DNA from: Eubacteriaceae bacterium CHKCI004
GTDB taxonomy: Bacteria > Bacillota > Clostridia > Lachnospirales > Lachnospiraceae
Assembly: GCA_900016875.1 (NCBI GenBank)
Contig: FCNR01000032.1
Location: 1-64,000, forward strand
Direction of reading: 5' to 3'
Length of the DNA: 64,000 nucleotides
The position numbers were made by a program, and so were the translations under genes. Positions 49,677-60,137 of this stretch are shown in pieces. Below the pieces are notes generated by a model, which was given only the letters and a program-made list of their open reading frames with translations, made no database searches and was not told where the DNA came from. Each line of letters begins with the position of its first letter. Position 1 is the stretch's first letter.

Positions 49677-50684
49677 ATGAAAACATCTTTTCTTCTTAAA
49701 ATCTGCCAGATTGCATGTATCATATCTTTCTTTTTTCTTCTGACCCATTCTTCTCTTGTCCTTGATTATGCGAAATCCGGCCTGTCTTCCTGGGCATTTT
49801 CCGTCCTGCCGGTTTTGCTGCCGTTTATTATCCTGTCCAAACTGTGGATATATTATGATGTGCCGCAGCTCTTTTACCGTGCCGCCTGCCGGGCGCTGCC
49901 AGGTCACAGTCATGCAGCCGTCTGTCTCACAGTTCTTCTTCTGGGTTTATCCTCCGGTTTTCCCGTAGGCGCGATTTTTGTACGGTACTTTTATGAAAAA
50001 GGCATCCTTTCCAAGCGGGCTGCAGATGGGCTTCTGCCTCTCTGCTCTTTTGTAAGTCCCATGTTTCTCATCGGATATGTCCGGCCGCTCACCGGATATA
50101 CCGACGCGGACTGGTATCTGTTTGTGCTGAGTCTTTATCTGCCGCTTCTCTTGTGCTTTGGAATCCTGCTGGTCAGCCGGGCAGGCCACCACACAAGCAA
50201 ATATTACCCCGGTGAACGAGCGCCCCACGCAAACCAACACCATCCCGCCCAACAGGCACCCCGCCACGTACCGTATAAAAATGTAAAGACAGCCTCCCCA
50301 TCCACGCTTAGGGATGTGTGGCTGTCTTCTCTGGAAATCATATTTACCATCGGCATCTATATGATGCTTTTTTCCATTCTGTTCGGCATCACTCTCCATG
50401 AACCGATGCTCCGGCATACCGTCACGGAGATAACGCTTTCCAACCTGGAAATCACCACCGGCATTGGCTGGCTGTCACGAATGTCGGCCCTGTCCGGGAT
50501 AGTCCGGGGCGCCGTCATGGCCGCCGTTGTCTCATTGGGAGGACTATGTACTATGGCGCAGGTTCACAGCGCCACCATCAGCTGTCCCTTTTCCATGAGC
50601 CGTTATCTCCTGATCAAAGTGAAATGTGCTCTGCTGTCCGCCGGACTCTTCCTCTTGACGGAACATATGCTGTCACTTTTCTGA
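49677..50684 (+). CDS. YlbJ-like sporulation/nucleoside-gate membrane protein
   Basis: 335 residues, about eight membrane helices. Gate-domain features occur twice: LGLSSGFPVGAIFVRYFYEK with CSFVSPMFLIGY, and a C-terminal VRGAVMAAVVSLGGLCTMAQ. A His-rich hydrophilic loop (~170-205) separates the halves. Resembles the YlbJ sporulation integral membrane protein family; role in spore cortex formation is known only for Bacillus. AGGAAG before the ATG. It lies near coaD and rsmD, as ylbJ does in Bacillus, supporting the call. Confidence 0.75.
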   Translation: MKTSFLLKICQIACIISFFFLLTHSSLVLDYAKSGLSSWAFSVLPVLLPFIILSKLWIYYDVPQLFYRAACRALPGHSHAAVCLTVLLLGLSSGFPVGAIFVRYFYEKGILSKRAADGLLPLCSFVSPMFLIGYVRPLTGYTDADWYLFVLSLYLPLLLCFGILLVSRAGHHTSKYYPGERAPHANQHHPAQQAPRHVPYKNVKTASPSTLRDVWLSSLEIIFTIGIYMMLFSILFGITLHEPMLRHTVTEITLSNLEITTGIGWLSRMSALSGIVRGAVMAAVVSLGGLCTMAQVHSATISCPFSMSRYLLIKVKCALLSAGLFLLTEHMLSLF

Positions 50685-50767
50685 GCTCATCATCTTGTCG
50701 GAACAAATGCTGTCATTTCTCTGAACTCATCCTTCCAAGCATGGAGGTCTGCGGCGCTGCACCGGCT

Positions 50768-51379
50768 TTAAGCCTGGGCTCCGCCGTCATCTTTCGCCTC
50801 GAAGTCTTCCTTACTCCGTGCGCTTCTGGCACCGCTTCCCAGCTGGAGGTCTATTTCATGTTTATCCTCCAGAATCTGTTTATGTTCTTCTTTCAGCTTG
50901 GCCAGTACCGAGTCAAAATACTGCTTTTCCTGCTCAATGATGCTGTTATACATGTATTCAAGGCCGCTTAACATATTCTGTGTATACTGGAGAGCGCCGG
51001 TCTGCAGAGTCCGGGATGTTTCCCTGGCATGACTGATGATATCACCGGCTTCCGTCTCGGCGTTGCTGACGAGTTCCTCCGCCCGCATGTTGGCGAGGGC
51101 GACGATCTCGTTGTCATCGATCATGACTCCGGCTTCCTTGGCAGCATCCTGCACGATCCTTTCTGCTTTAGCTCTCGCATCGGCAATGATAGATTCTCGT
51201 GTCTGTATGATCTGGCGGCTCTCCGCCAGCTCTCTCGGAAGCTGTGTCCGCAGTTCATCCAGCATGGCAAGCAGTTCTTCTCTGTTTACCTTTATCATAC
51301 TGCCTCCGCTTAAAACGCCAGTGGTTTTGCAGTTATCAATATATACTTCAATTTCATCAATCAACTGATCTATATTCAT
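50768..51379 (-). CDS. DivIVA/ATPase subunit H-like coiled-coil protein
   Basis: 203 residues from the ATG at 51379 (AGGAGGAG upstream). MNIDQLIDEIEVYIDNCKTT, then a long coiled coil (ESIIADARAKAERIVQDAAK) and a charged tail. Similar uncharacterised proteins next to coaD in Clostridia are labelled ATPase-like or DivIVA-like. Likely a structural or membrane-curvature scaffold protein; function not established. Confidence 0.7.
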   Translation of the reverse strand: MNIDQLIDEIEVYIDNCKTTGVLSGGSMIKVNREELLAMLDELRTQLPRELAESRQIIQTRESIIADARAKAERIVQDAAKEAGVMIDDNEIVALANMRAEELVSNAETEAGDIISHARETSRTLQTGALQYTQNMLSGLEYMYNSIIEQEKQYFDSVLAKLKEEHKQILEDKHEIDLQLGSGARSARSKEDFEAKDDGGAQA

Positions 51380-51501
51380 ATGCTCTCCTCCTGAATCCCT
51401 TTCCCGGTACATTCCAGGTCATCTGTCTGTCCCGGCTGCCGGACCACATAATCCGGTTTCCTTCTATATATTTTATGATTCTGTCGATCCAAATGTGTCT
51501 C

Positions 51502-52008
51502 TTATTTACCGCCGACTTCCGTACTCCTGTGCTCGCCGATCTTCTCGTAAACCTTTTCCCTCACATAATTCGGTACGAACGGAGAAATATCGCCATCAAA
51601 CATCGCCAGCTCTCTCACTGTACTGGAGCTAAGGAAAGAATATTTTGCGCTGGTTGCAAAAAACATCGTCTCCACGTCGGGATGCAGCTGTTTGTTGGTC
51701 TGCGCCATCATCAGTTCATATTCAAAATCGGAGACGGCGCGGATTCCGCGGACGATCACGTCCGCATGCATTTTTTTGGTAAATTCAATCAAAAGCCCCT
51801 GGAAGGATACCACCTCCACATTGGGATAATCCTTTACCACCTCCCGAATCATATCTACCCTTTCCTCAAAATCAAACAGAGGCGTCTTCGTCTGATTCTT
51901 CAGCACTCCAACGACCACCTTATCAAATACTTCCGACGCTCTGCGGATAATATCCAGATGTCCATAGGTGATAGGGTCAAAACTTCCCGGATAAACTGCT
52001 GTTGCCAT
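51502..52008 (-). CDS. coaD: Phosphopantetheine adenylyltransferase
   Basis: 168 residues. Nucleotidyltransferase signature YPGSFDPITYGHLDIIRRA, KKMHADVIVRGIRAVSDFEYE, and FLSSSTVRELAMFDGDIS. It makes dephospho-CoA from 4'-phosphopantetheine and ATP. Directly downstream of rsmD, the standard pairing. Confidence 0.97.
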   Translation of the reverse strand: MATAVYPGSFDPITYGHLDIIRRASEVFDKVVVGVLKNQTKTPLFDFEERVDMIREVVKDYPNVEVVSFQGLLIEFTKKMHADVIVRGIRAVSDFEYELMMAQTNKQLHPDVETMFFATSAKYSFLSSSTVRELAMFDGDISPFVPNYVREKVYEKIGEHRSTEVGGK

Positions 52009-52051
52009 AATTTTTCTTACCTTTCTCTTCCTGTAATAAAATGCACGGAAA

Positions 52052-52603
52052 TTATTTTCCGATAAAAATGTGCTGATTTGTCTTATATTTTTTCTGCTTT
52101 ATAATATGAAAATCCGTCTCTTCCAGGTAAGAAAAATCTGTTTCCAAATCCGCTTCCACTATGATCCTTGTCTCCGAATCACACAAAGATGACTTCTCAA
52201 GAAAAAGCAAAACCTCTTTTTCCAGAAGCTTCCCATAAGGCGGGTCCATAAAAATGAACGAAAACGCTTCTCCCTTTTTGTCGAGACGATTCAGCGCATA
52301 CATGACATTTTCTTCCATCAGCACAGCACGTTCTGCCAGATGGGTGTGTTCCAGATTCTCCCGGATACACCGGGCAGCCTTCCGGTTATTCTCCACAAAA
52401 ACAGCCGCCCTTGCCCCCCGGCTCAACGCCTCAATGCCAATGGCTCCGCTTCCGCTGAACAAATCCAGAAAGCGGCTGCCTTCCACATCGTAGGAAAGCA
52501 TATTAAAAAGGGTCTCTTTAATGCGGTCGGTTGTCGGTCTGGTATTTATTCCTTCTATAGTCTTTAACTTCAAATGTCTTGCCGTGCCGGCTATTACTCT
52601 CAT
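52052..52603 (-). CDS. rsmD: 16S rRNA (guanine-N2)-methyltransferase RsmD
   Basis: 183 residues. MRVIAGTARHLKLKTIEG, TRPTTDRIKETLFNML, the SAM motif FLDLFSGSGAIGIEALSRGA and catalytic MDPPYGK. Methylates G966 of 16S rRNA. Promoter TTGACA-16-TAAAAT upstream; coaD follows after 43 bases. Confidence 0.95.
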   Translation of the reverse strand: MRVIAGTARHLKLKTIEGINTRPTTDRIKETLFNMLSYDVEGSRFLDLFSGSGAIGIEALSRGARAAVFVENNRKAARCIRENLEHTHLAERAVLMEENVMYALNRLDKKGEAFSFIFMDPPYGKLLEKEVLLFLEKSSLCDSETRIIVEADLETDFSYLEETDFHIIKQKKYKTNQHIFIGK

Positions 52604-52662
52604 CGTTTTCTTCTTCCCATCTGTTTTTTCATAATTGTGCCAATTGTTTAAGCATTACCTTT

Positions 52663-52690
52663 ATTTTATAATATCCTTCACTTTTGTCAA
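52663..52690 (-). promoter_or_regulatory. Promoter of rsmD-coaD
   Basis: Leftward: -35 TTGACA (52690-52685), 16-bp spacer, -10 TAAAAT (52668-52663). Confidence 0.6.
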
Positions 52691-52698
52691 GAAAAACA

Positions 52699-52744
52699 GC
52701 CGCCAATCCACCGTATTTTCTGCCGTCAATCCACCGTATTTTCT
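52699..52744. repeat. 23-bp tandem repeat, two copies
   Basis: GCCGCCAATCCACCGTATTT... (52699-52721) is repeated with a single change at 52722-52744. It lies directly upstream of the rsmD promoter and after the phosphatase gene. Probably a recent slippage duplication. Confidence 0.75.
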
Positions 52745-52798
52745 AAAGGAGCCGCACTATACTTTCCTCTCTGTCGGATGATTTGCAATAAATGTATA

Positions 52799-53521
52799 CT
52801 AAAGCACCAGCTTCCTGCGAATCTTGCGGATCTCTTTTTTCTTGAGGCCCGCGGATAACAGATAATTTCTGAAGCTTCCATATTCAGTCATTACATGATC
52901 GTAGGCGGCGGCAATCCACTGAGGTCTGGAATATTCCAGTTCTTCCAGGCCGTCATGGATCCGAAGTTCCACATGGTCTCTTAAATATGTATGGGAGACC
53001 TGGTAATTTGCAATGATATCCTCCCTGGATACTCCGGCAATTCCCAGAAGCAGCATAGCGAGAATTCCTGTACGGTCTTTTCCCGCCTGACAATGAAACA
53101 GCACACAGCCGTCCTCATGGGCAAGAATGAACCGGAAAATCTGCGCCGCCATATCCTTGTATTCCACCAGATTAATATAGAACTGTTCCGGCTTAAAGCC
53201 TTCCTCTTTCACCGCACGCATGTCAAGTACCGTGTCCGGGATGAACGGCAGATTGATATAGGTCACATCCGGATGCTCCCGGAAAGGATTCGGATAAATG
53301 AGCGTCTCCTCTCTGCCGCGCAGATCGATGACCGCCCGGACTCCATATCCCAGAAGGAAATTCTTATCCTCCTCGGTGATATTGGTAAGATTATCTGTTC
53401 TCAGAAACTGATGATATTTTGTCACCGAGCCCTTTCTGGCGGCATATCCGCCCAGCTCTCTTACATTAAAGGCTTTTTCCATCGGCAGCCTGTTATAATC
53501 CAAAAGTGCATTTCTCTTCAT
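52799..53521 (-). CDS. Tyrosine-protein phosphatase, IphP type
   Basis: 240 residues. N-terminal FNVRELGGYAARKGSVTKYH and active-site P-loop HCQAGKDRTG with the CX5R nucleophile cysteine. GVSREDIIANYQVSHTYLRD and ALL-type helices follow, as in bacterial dual-specificity/lipid phosphatases of the IphP/PTPMT1-like Y_phosphatase3 family. Cytoplasmic, no signal peptide. Substrate may be protein or phosphoinositide-like; not decided from sequence. Confidence 0.88.
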   Translation of the reverse strand: MKRNALLDYNRLPMEKAFNVRELGGYAARKGSVTKYHQFLRTDNLTNITEEDKNFLLGYGVRAVIDLRGREETLIYPNPFREHPDVTYINLPFIPDTVLDMRAVKEEGFKPEQFYINLVEYKDMAAQIFRFILAHEDGCVLFHCQAGKDRTGILAMLLLGIAGVSREDIIANYQVSHTYLRDHVELRIHDGLEELEYSRPQWIAAAYDHVMTEYGSFRNYLLSAGLKKKEIRKIRRKLVL

Positions 53522-53588
53522 AACTGTGTCTCCCTGTTTTCTCTTTTTAGAATCTCTCTGTGTCCGGGCAGTTTTCCCAATGGACCAC

Positions 53589-55610
53589 TCACAGATTTCT
53601 CGCGTAATTCAAATCCTCTTCCAGAGAATACTGATGTATTTTTCTAAAATTATACCCTGACTTTTTCAAAAAGTCGACGGCTTCCGCCGCAGTTTTTAAA
53701 ATATCCGCGTTTTCGTAAATGTCTCCCAGCGCAAAGTTCATGGTGCCGCTCTGGCGGGTGCCGAAGAACTCGCCCGGTCCCCGGAGCTTCAGGTCTTCGT
53801 TGGCGATGTGGAAACCGTCGTTGGACTTTCCAACCACCGACAGGCGTTCCAGCGCCTCCTGCTGTTCTGAGCCGGAGATAAAAATACAGTAGGACTGTTC
53901 TTTGCCGCGGCCGACACGCCCCCGGAGCTGATGAAGCTGGGCAAGACCGAACCGCTCCGCATTTTCAATGATCATCACCGTCGCGTTCGGCACGTCGATA
54001 CCGACCTCCACCACGGTGGTGGAGACAAGAACCTGTATATTTCCCTCAGAAAACTGTTCCATGATCTCGTTTTTCTCAGCCGGGCTCATTTTGCCGTTGA
54101 GCGCCTCCACACGGATGGACGGAGACAGCGCCTGCGCCAGCATACCCGCGTAGGAAGTGACATTTTCCACATCGAGAGTCTCGCTCTCCTCAATCATCGG
54201 GCAGATGACATAGGCCTGACGCCCGAGAGCCACCTGCTTCTGGATGAAGTTCCAGGCCGCCGGACGGGCGTTCTGCTTCACCACACAGTTTTTGATGGGC
54301 AGTCTCGACGCCGGCAGCTCGTTCATGACGCTGATATCCAGATCCCGGTACAGGATCATGGCGAGGGTTCTTGGAATCGGCGTGGCGCTCATGACCAGCA
54401 CATGGGGCTCCATCCCCTTGTGCATGAGCGCATCCCTCTGCTTCACACCGAAACGGTGCTGCTCGTCAGTCACTGTCAACGCCAGATTCTTAAACAACAC
54501 ATCTTCCTGAATGATGGCATGAGTTCCGATGACAATATCCACCTCTCCGCTCTCACAGAGCTGTTTGCTCTTTCTTTTCTCCGCCGCCTTCTGAGAACCA
54601 ATCAGAAGACCGACGCGCACGCCGCGGGGCTCCAGCATCTTCCGGAAGGATTCATAATGCTGTAACGCCAGTACCTCTGTGGGCGCCATGAGCGCGCCCT
54701 GGTACCCATTTTTCACTACGGCGTAGAGAGCCGTCATTGCCACGATGGTCTTACCGGAACCAACGTCTCCCTGGATCAGCCGGTTCATGGCGCTGGTTCC
54801 CGCCATGTCTCTGCGGATATCCTCAAGCGTCTCCTTCTGCGCGCCTGTCAGCGCATAGGGGAGCGATGCGATGAACTCCTTCACCTCATCCCCCATGGTG
54901 ATGACGTAATGGTTCAGCGTCTTATGCTCTTTTTCCTGCAGCAATTCCAGAGCGCTGAAAAAGCGGAAAAATTCATCAAAGATAATCCGGCGTCTCGCCT
55001 CGATCAGCGTTTCGGACCCCGTCGGAAAATGTATCTCTCTAAGCGCCCGGTCCTCATCCAGCAACGAATAATACTTCTGTACATTTTCCGGAAGAAACTC
55101 CTCCGCCCGGTACATTTCAAAGGCCGCAGCCTGCGCCTTGCGCAAAATTTTATTGGACAGACCGGCTGTCAGAGGGTAGACCGGCTGAAAGGTCTCCATC
55201 ATCTCTCTGTATTTTGCTTCCGTGCAATATTCCGGCTGTTCCAGCATCACCCGGCCGTTCTTATAGACCGGTGTCCCGGTAAACACATACTTTTGCCCCT
55301 GCTTTAATGTGTTGCGAAGATACGGCATATTAAACCATCGCAAAAATATCTGTCCGCTCTCATCGGCAACCAGACAGGTGCATAATTTCAGCCGTCCGGC
55401 CGCTTTCAAATGTACCGGCGAAGCAATTTCAGCGAAAATGGAACACCGCACCCCGGTTTTTACCTCATTGACAAAAATGGGTTCCGGGTATGCCATATAG
55501 CATCTCGGATAATGATGCACCAGATCCTCAACCGTCTCAATGTGCAGCCGTTTCAAAAGTTTTTCTGTCTTCTCACCGATTCCTTTAATGTTTCTCACAG
55601 AAACTCCCAT
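53589..55610 (-). CDS. recG: ATP-dependent DNA helicase RecG
   Basis: 673 residues from the ATG at 55610 with GAGGAG upstream; the longer frame begins in non-coding DNA. Wedge domain near the start, helicase motifs GDVGSGKTIVAMTALYA (I), DEQHRFGVKQR (II), MSATPIPRTLAM (III), and VGIDVPNATVMIIENAERFG and QLRGRVGRGK (V-VI). Restarts stalled forks and resolves branched DNA. Lies after fakA in the conserved Gram-positive order. Confidence 0.96.
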   Translation of the reverse strand: MGVSVRNIKGIGEKTEKLLKRLHIETVEDLVHHYPRCYMAYPEPIFVNEVKTGVRCSIFAEIASPVHLKAAGRLKLCTCLVADESGQIFLRWFNMPYLRNTLKQGQKYVFTGTPVYKNGRVMLEQPEYCTEAKYREMMETFQPVYPLTAGLSNKILRKAQAAAFEMYRAEEFLPENVQKYYSLLDEDRALREIHFPTGSETLIEARRRIIFDEFFRFFSALELLQEKEHKTLNHYVITMGDEVKEFIASLPYALTGAQKETLEDIRRDMAGTSAMNRLIQGDVGSGKTIVAMTALYAVVKNGYQGALMAPTEVLALQHYESFRKMLEPRGVRVGLLIGSQKAAEKRKSKQLCESGEVDIVIGTHAIIQEDVLFKNLALTVTDEQHRFGVKQRDALMHKGMEPHVLVMSATPIPRTLAMILYRDLDISVMNELPASRLPIKNCVVKQNARPAAWNFIQKQVALGRQAYVICPMIEESETLDVENVTSYAGMLAQALSPSIRVEALNGKMSPAEKNEIMEQFSEGNIQVLVSTTVVEVGIDVPNATVMIIENAERFGLAQLHQLRGRVGRGKEQSYCIFISGSEQQEALERLSVVGKSNDGFHIANEDLKLRGPGEFFGTRQSGTMNFALGDIYENADILKTAAEAVDFLKKSGYNFRKIHQYSLEEDLNYARNL

Positions 55611-55718
55611 GATCTTCTCCTCATTTTCTTTTGTCAAATAATACCGAATGCTGTCTTCCAAAAAAAGGGAAAGCCGGCATCCCGTGTCAGCTTTCCCTTC
55701 CGTGATATTCGTTGTATC

Positions 55719-57413
55719 TTATTCCACCGATACCATGTAATAATAAATTGGCTGTCCGCCAAAGTTTGTCTCAATTTCCACATCCGGGAACATTTCTTCC
55801 ACCTTCGCTGCAAGCTCTTCCGCCTGCTCGCCAGTGACATTCTCTCCATAATATAAGGAAATCAGCTCAGAATCCGCGTCCACCATCTGAGACAACAGAT
55901 CCAGCGTAGTCTGCGCCACGTCAGTGCCCACTGCACGGATTCCTTCGTCATCAATTCCCATGATATCTCCGTTGCGGATGGTCTTTCCGTTGATAGTCGT
56001 ATCCCGCACCGCATAGGTCACCTGTCCGCTCATGATGTTCTGGTAGCACTCTGTCATACCGTCCTTATTCTCTTCCACATCAACTTCCGGCATATAACCG
56101 ACCATAGCAGCAATCCCCTGCGGAATCGTCTTAGTCGGCAGTACGATGATGTTCTTCTCTGCCGTCAGCTTCGCTGCCTGCTCCGCTGCCAGCACGATAT
56201 TTTTATTATTAGGAAGAATGAAAATATTCTCCGCATTGACGTGATCGATGGCTTCCAGCATATCCTCCGTGCTAGGATTCATGGTCTGTCCTCCCTCTAT
56301 AAGGTAATCGACGCCCAAATCCTTGAAGATCTCACTGAGGCCGTCACCGATGGAAACAGCGATAAAACCAATCTTTTTCGGCGGCTCTTTCTTTGCTTCT
56401 TCCTCGGCAAGAGCCTCTTCCTCCCGCTGGCGGGCGGCGACTTTCTCCGCATCCTTGATGAGTTTCTCCTCATGCTCCAGACGCATGTTATCCACCTTCA
56501 TATTAGAAAGAGGACCGTAAGTAAGCGCCTTCTCAAATGCCTGACCCGGGTGATTGGTGTGAACATGTACTTTACAGATATCCTCATCTGCCACCAGAAC
56601 CAGAGAATCACCCATGCCAAGGAAATATTCTTTCAGTTCCTTTTCTTCTTCTGATGACAGCGGCTTGTTGAGCATGATGATAAACTCTGTGCAGTATCCG
56701 AACTTAATGTCTGCCGGCGGCACATAATCTCCGCTCTTTGCAGGAGTTACCGGCACGGAAACTGCCGGTCCTTCCGGAATCACGATCTCCGTTACCCTTC
56801 CCGTCAGAGCGTCAAGCACTCCCTGAAGCACTTCCATGAGACCCTGTCCGCCGGAATCCACCACGCCGGCTTCTTTTAATACCGGAAGCATCTCCGGAGT
56901 CTTCGACAACACCTCATATCCAAAAGAAACGATTTCTTCGCAATACGGAATCAGCTCCAGATCGGTTTCCGCTAATTCGGCTGCCCTTTCAGCCATTCCT
57001 CTGGCAACGGTTAAAATAGTTCCTTCCTTCGGTTTCATAACCGCCTTATAAGCAGTTTCCACCGCACGGTTAAATCCTGCGGCGATCTCTTTTTTGCCAA
57101 GACCGTCCGCCTTGGAAACAGACTTGGTAAAGCCGCGGAAAAGCTGAGAGAGGATGACTCCCGAGTTACCTCTCGCGCCCCGCAGAGATCCTCCGCTGAT
57201 GGCCTTGCAGAGACTGGCGATCGTAGGATTGGAAATCTTCTCCACTTCTTTTGCCGCCGACAGAATCGTCAGGGACATATTTGTTCCCGTGTCACCATCC
57301 GGAACCGGGAAAACATTTAACTCATTGATATATTCTTTCTGTTCATTAATGCGGTTTGCACCGGCTAAAAATAGTTTCTGAAAAGCTTTTGCATCTATGG
57401 TGTGCATATCCAC
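55719..57413 (-). CDS. fakA: Fatty acid kinase FakA (YloV/DAK2)
   Basis: 564 residues from a GTG start (AAGGAGG 7 bases upstream). N-terminal DAK2 domain VFPVPDGDTGTNMSLTI with metal-binding aspartates, GNSGVILSQLFRG, VDSGGQGLMEVLQG; then a middle domain and a C-terminal DegV-like half. FakA phosphorylates fatty acids held by FakB/DegV proteins. A DegV protein is encoded at 30333-31220. It follows the Asp23 gene, the usual order. Confidence 0.93.
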   Translation of the reverse strand: MDMHTIDAKAFQKLFLAGANRINEQKEYINELNVFPVPDGDTGTNMSLTILSAAKEVEKISNPTIASLCKAISGGSLRGARGNSGVILSQLFRGFTKSVSKADGLGKKEIAAGFNRAVETAYKAVMKPKEGTILTVARGMAERAAELAETDLELIPYCEEIVSFGYEVLSKTPEMLPVLKEAGVVDSGGQGLMEVLQGVLDALTGRVTEIVIPEGPAVSVPVTPAKSGDYVPPADIKFGYCTEFIIMLNKPLSSEEEKELKEYFLGMGDSLVLVADEDICKVHVHTNHPGQAFEKALTYGPLSNMKVDNMRLEHEEKLIKDAEKVAARQREEEALAEEEAKKEPPKKIGFIAVSIGDGLSEIFKDLGVDYLIEGGQTMNPSTEDMLEAIDHVNAENIFILPNNKNIVLAAEQAAKLTAEKNIIVLPTKTIPQGIAAMVGYMPEVDVEENKDGMTECYQNIMSGQVTYAVRDTTINGKTIRNGDIMGIDDEGIRAVGTDVAQTTLDLLSQMVDADSELISLYYGENVTGEQAEELAAKVEEMFPDVEIETNFGGQPIYYYMVSVE

Positions 57414-57471
57414 AACATTTCCTCCTTAATACACATCAAATAATCTGTATATGTGAACCGTCCGCCGGCAA

Positions 57472-57828
57472 TCAGTCGACAATGCGGACACCCTCCACAA
57501 ATATATTAATCTTCTCCACGGTCATATCCGTGAACTTCTCCACTCTGTACTTGACACTCTGAATGAGGTTCTCCGTCACAGTAGCGATGGAAACGCCGTA
57601 GACCACAATAATATGGAAATCAATATAAATCTTATTATCCTGCAGTCTCACCTTTACCCCTTTTGTGAGGTTATCTCTCTTCAAGAGTCTTACGAGACCG
57701 TCCGTCATGTTGACGGAGGCCATACCTACGATGCCAAAACATTCCAGCGCGTTCATGCCGGCATATTTTGCAATTACTTCTTCATCTATTACAACCTGAC
57801 CTAATTCCGTCTGCATCTGACCTTTCAT
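57472..57828 (-). CDS. Asp23/Gls24 family protein (YloU-like)
   Basis: 118 residues from the ATG at 57828 with GGAGG 8 bases upstream. Pattern GQVVIDEEVIAKYAGMNALE, VRLQDNKIYIDFHIIVVYG, and VTENLIQSVKYRVEKFTDMT. Asp23-family proteins are cytoplasmic-membrane-associated and linked to envelope stress. Starts the fakA-recG operon. Confidence 0.92.
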   Translation of the reverse strand: MKGQMQTELGQVVIDEEVIAKYAGMNALECFGIVGMASVNMTDGLVRLLKRDNLTKGVKVRLQDNKIYIDFHIIVVYGVSIATVTENLIQSVKYRVEKFTDMTVEKINIFVEGVRIVD

Positions 57829-58062
57829 ATAAAATACCTCCATAATAATTAATCCAAAAATCCGCGCGTTTTACTCACCGATTCTTTCATGCGCGCCTCT
57901 TCTGGCAACATACATCAGTACACCGGGCGCATCTTTGGATATAGTATACCCTTTTTTATGAAAAAAAGAAACTCTAAAATACATTCTGTTATTATAAAAA
58001 TCCTCACAGCTTCCCCTTTTTTGCATATCATAAAATGAAGAAAACAATTTGAGGGAGATTCT

Positions 58063-58209
58063 ATGAAAAAGGTTTGCGGTTTTGGTCTTATGTGTTTCTC
58101 CCTGGGTTTATTCTTGAGCTGTTTTCTCTCCGGCTTCGCCATAAAATTCATTCTGCTGCTGTCCGGCGCCGTCATCGGATATCTTCTGTTTCATGATCAT
58201 TTCTGCTGA
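58063..58209 (+). CDS. Small two-segment membrane protein
   Basis: 48 residues: MKKVCGFGLMCFSLGLFLSC, then FLSGFAIKFILLLSGAVIGY and LLFHDHFC. Two hydrophobic segments, several cysteines, GAGGGAGA before the ATG. The only rightward gene in this stretch. Similar short proteins occur in Clostridia; function unknown. Confidence 0.7.
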   Translation: MKKVCGFGLMCFSLGLFLSCFLSGFAIKFILLLSGAVIGYLLFHDHFC

Positions 58210-58245
58210 AAATTCACAACACATAAAACACACATGAAATGGCAT

Positions 58246-58276
58246 GAAAAAAGAGGGAATCTGTTCGATTCCCTCA
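58246..58276 (-). terminator. Terminator of rpmB
   Basis: GAGGGAATC (58253-58261) pairs with GATTCCCTC (58267-58275), with six U following on the leftward strand. Confidence 0.85.
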
Positions 58277-58344
58277 TAATCTCACATCTGTATACTTGCT
58301 ATATGCAATATGTCAAGCATTCATCATATACGGTAAAGGAGAAA

Positions 58345-58530
58345 CTACGCGCGTTCTACTTTGCCGGATCTTAAGCAGGAAGTACAAACGTACATCTTCT
58401 TTGCAGCTCCGTTTACCTTCACTTTTACAGACTTGATGTTGGATTTCCACATCTTGTTAGATCTTCTATGAGAATGACTCACTTTGATACCGAAATGAGC
58501 ACCTTTGTCACAAATAGCGCATCTTGCCAT
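58345..58530 (-). CDS. rpmB: 50S ribosomal protein L28
   Basis: 61 residues: MARCAICDKGAHFGIKVSHS, then HRRSNKMWKSNIKSV and CTSCLRSGKVERA. Two CxxC pairs suggest the zinc-binding form. AAGGAGG upstream. Its leader contains a long stem-loop at 58557-58602. Confidence 0.96.
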   Translation of the reverse strand: MARCAICDKGAHFGIKVSHSHRRSNKMWKSNIKSVKVKVNGAAKKMYVCTSCLRSGKVERA

Positions 58531-58556
58531 GATAGCACCTCCTTGCGTATATACTT

Positions 58557-58602
58557 AAGTCCCGTATGCTATTTGCCTGAAAAACAGCACACAAACAGAC
58601 TT
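58557..58602 (-). promoter_or_regulatory. Leader stem-loop of rpmB
   Basis: AAGTC...GACTT outer arms with an inner GTATGCTATTT/AAACAGCACAC stem that pairs with G-U wobbles. It lies between a weak promoter (TTGCTT-17-TAGTAT, ~58625-58655) and the ribosome binding site, and could mediate autoregulation by L28; this is inference. Confidence 0.45.
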
Positions 58603-58680
58603 ACAACGAGTCTATACTATCAGAAACGGCTTTAAAAAGCAAGAGAAATTTTTAAAAAATTCAAAACTTGCATTTCAGAA

Positions 58681-60116
<1,436 letters not shown>

Positions 60117-60137
60117 CGGCAAACCATGATTTTTTTC

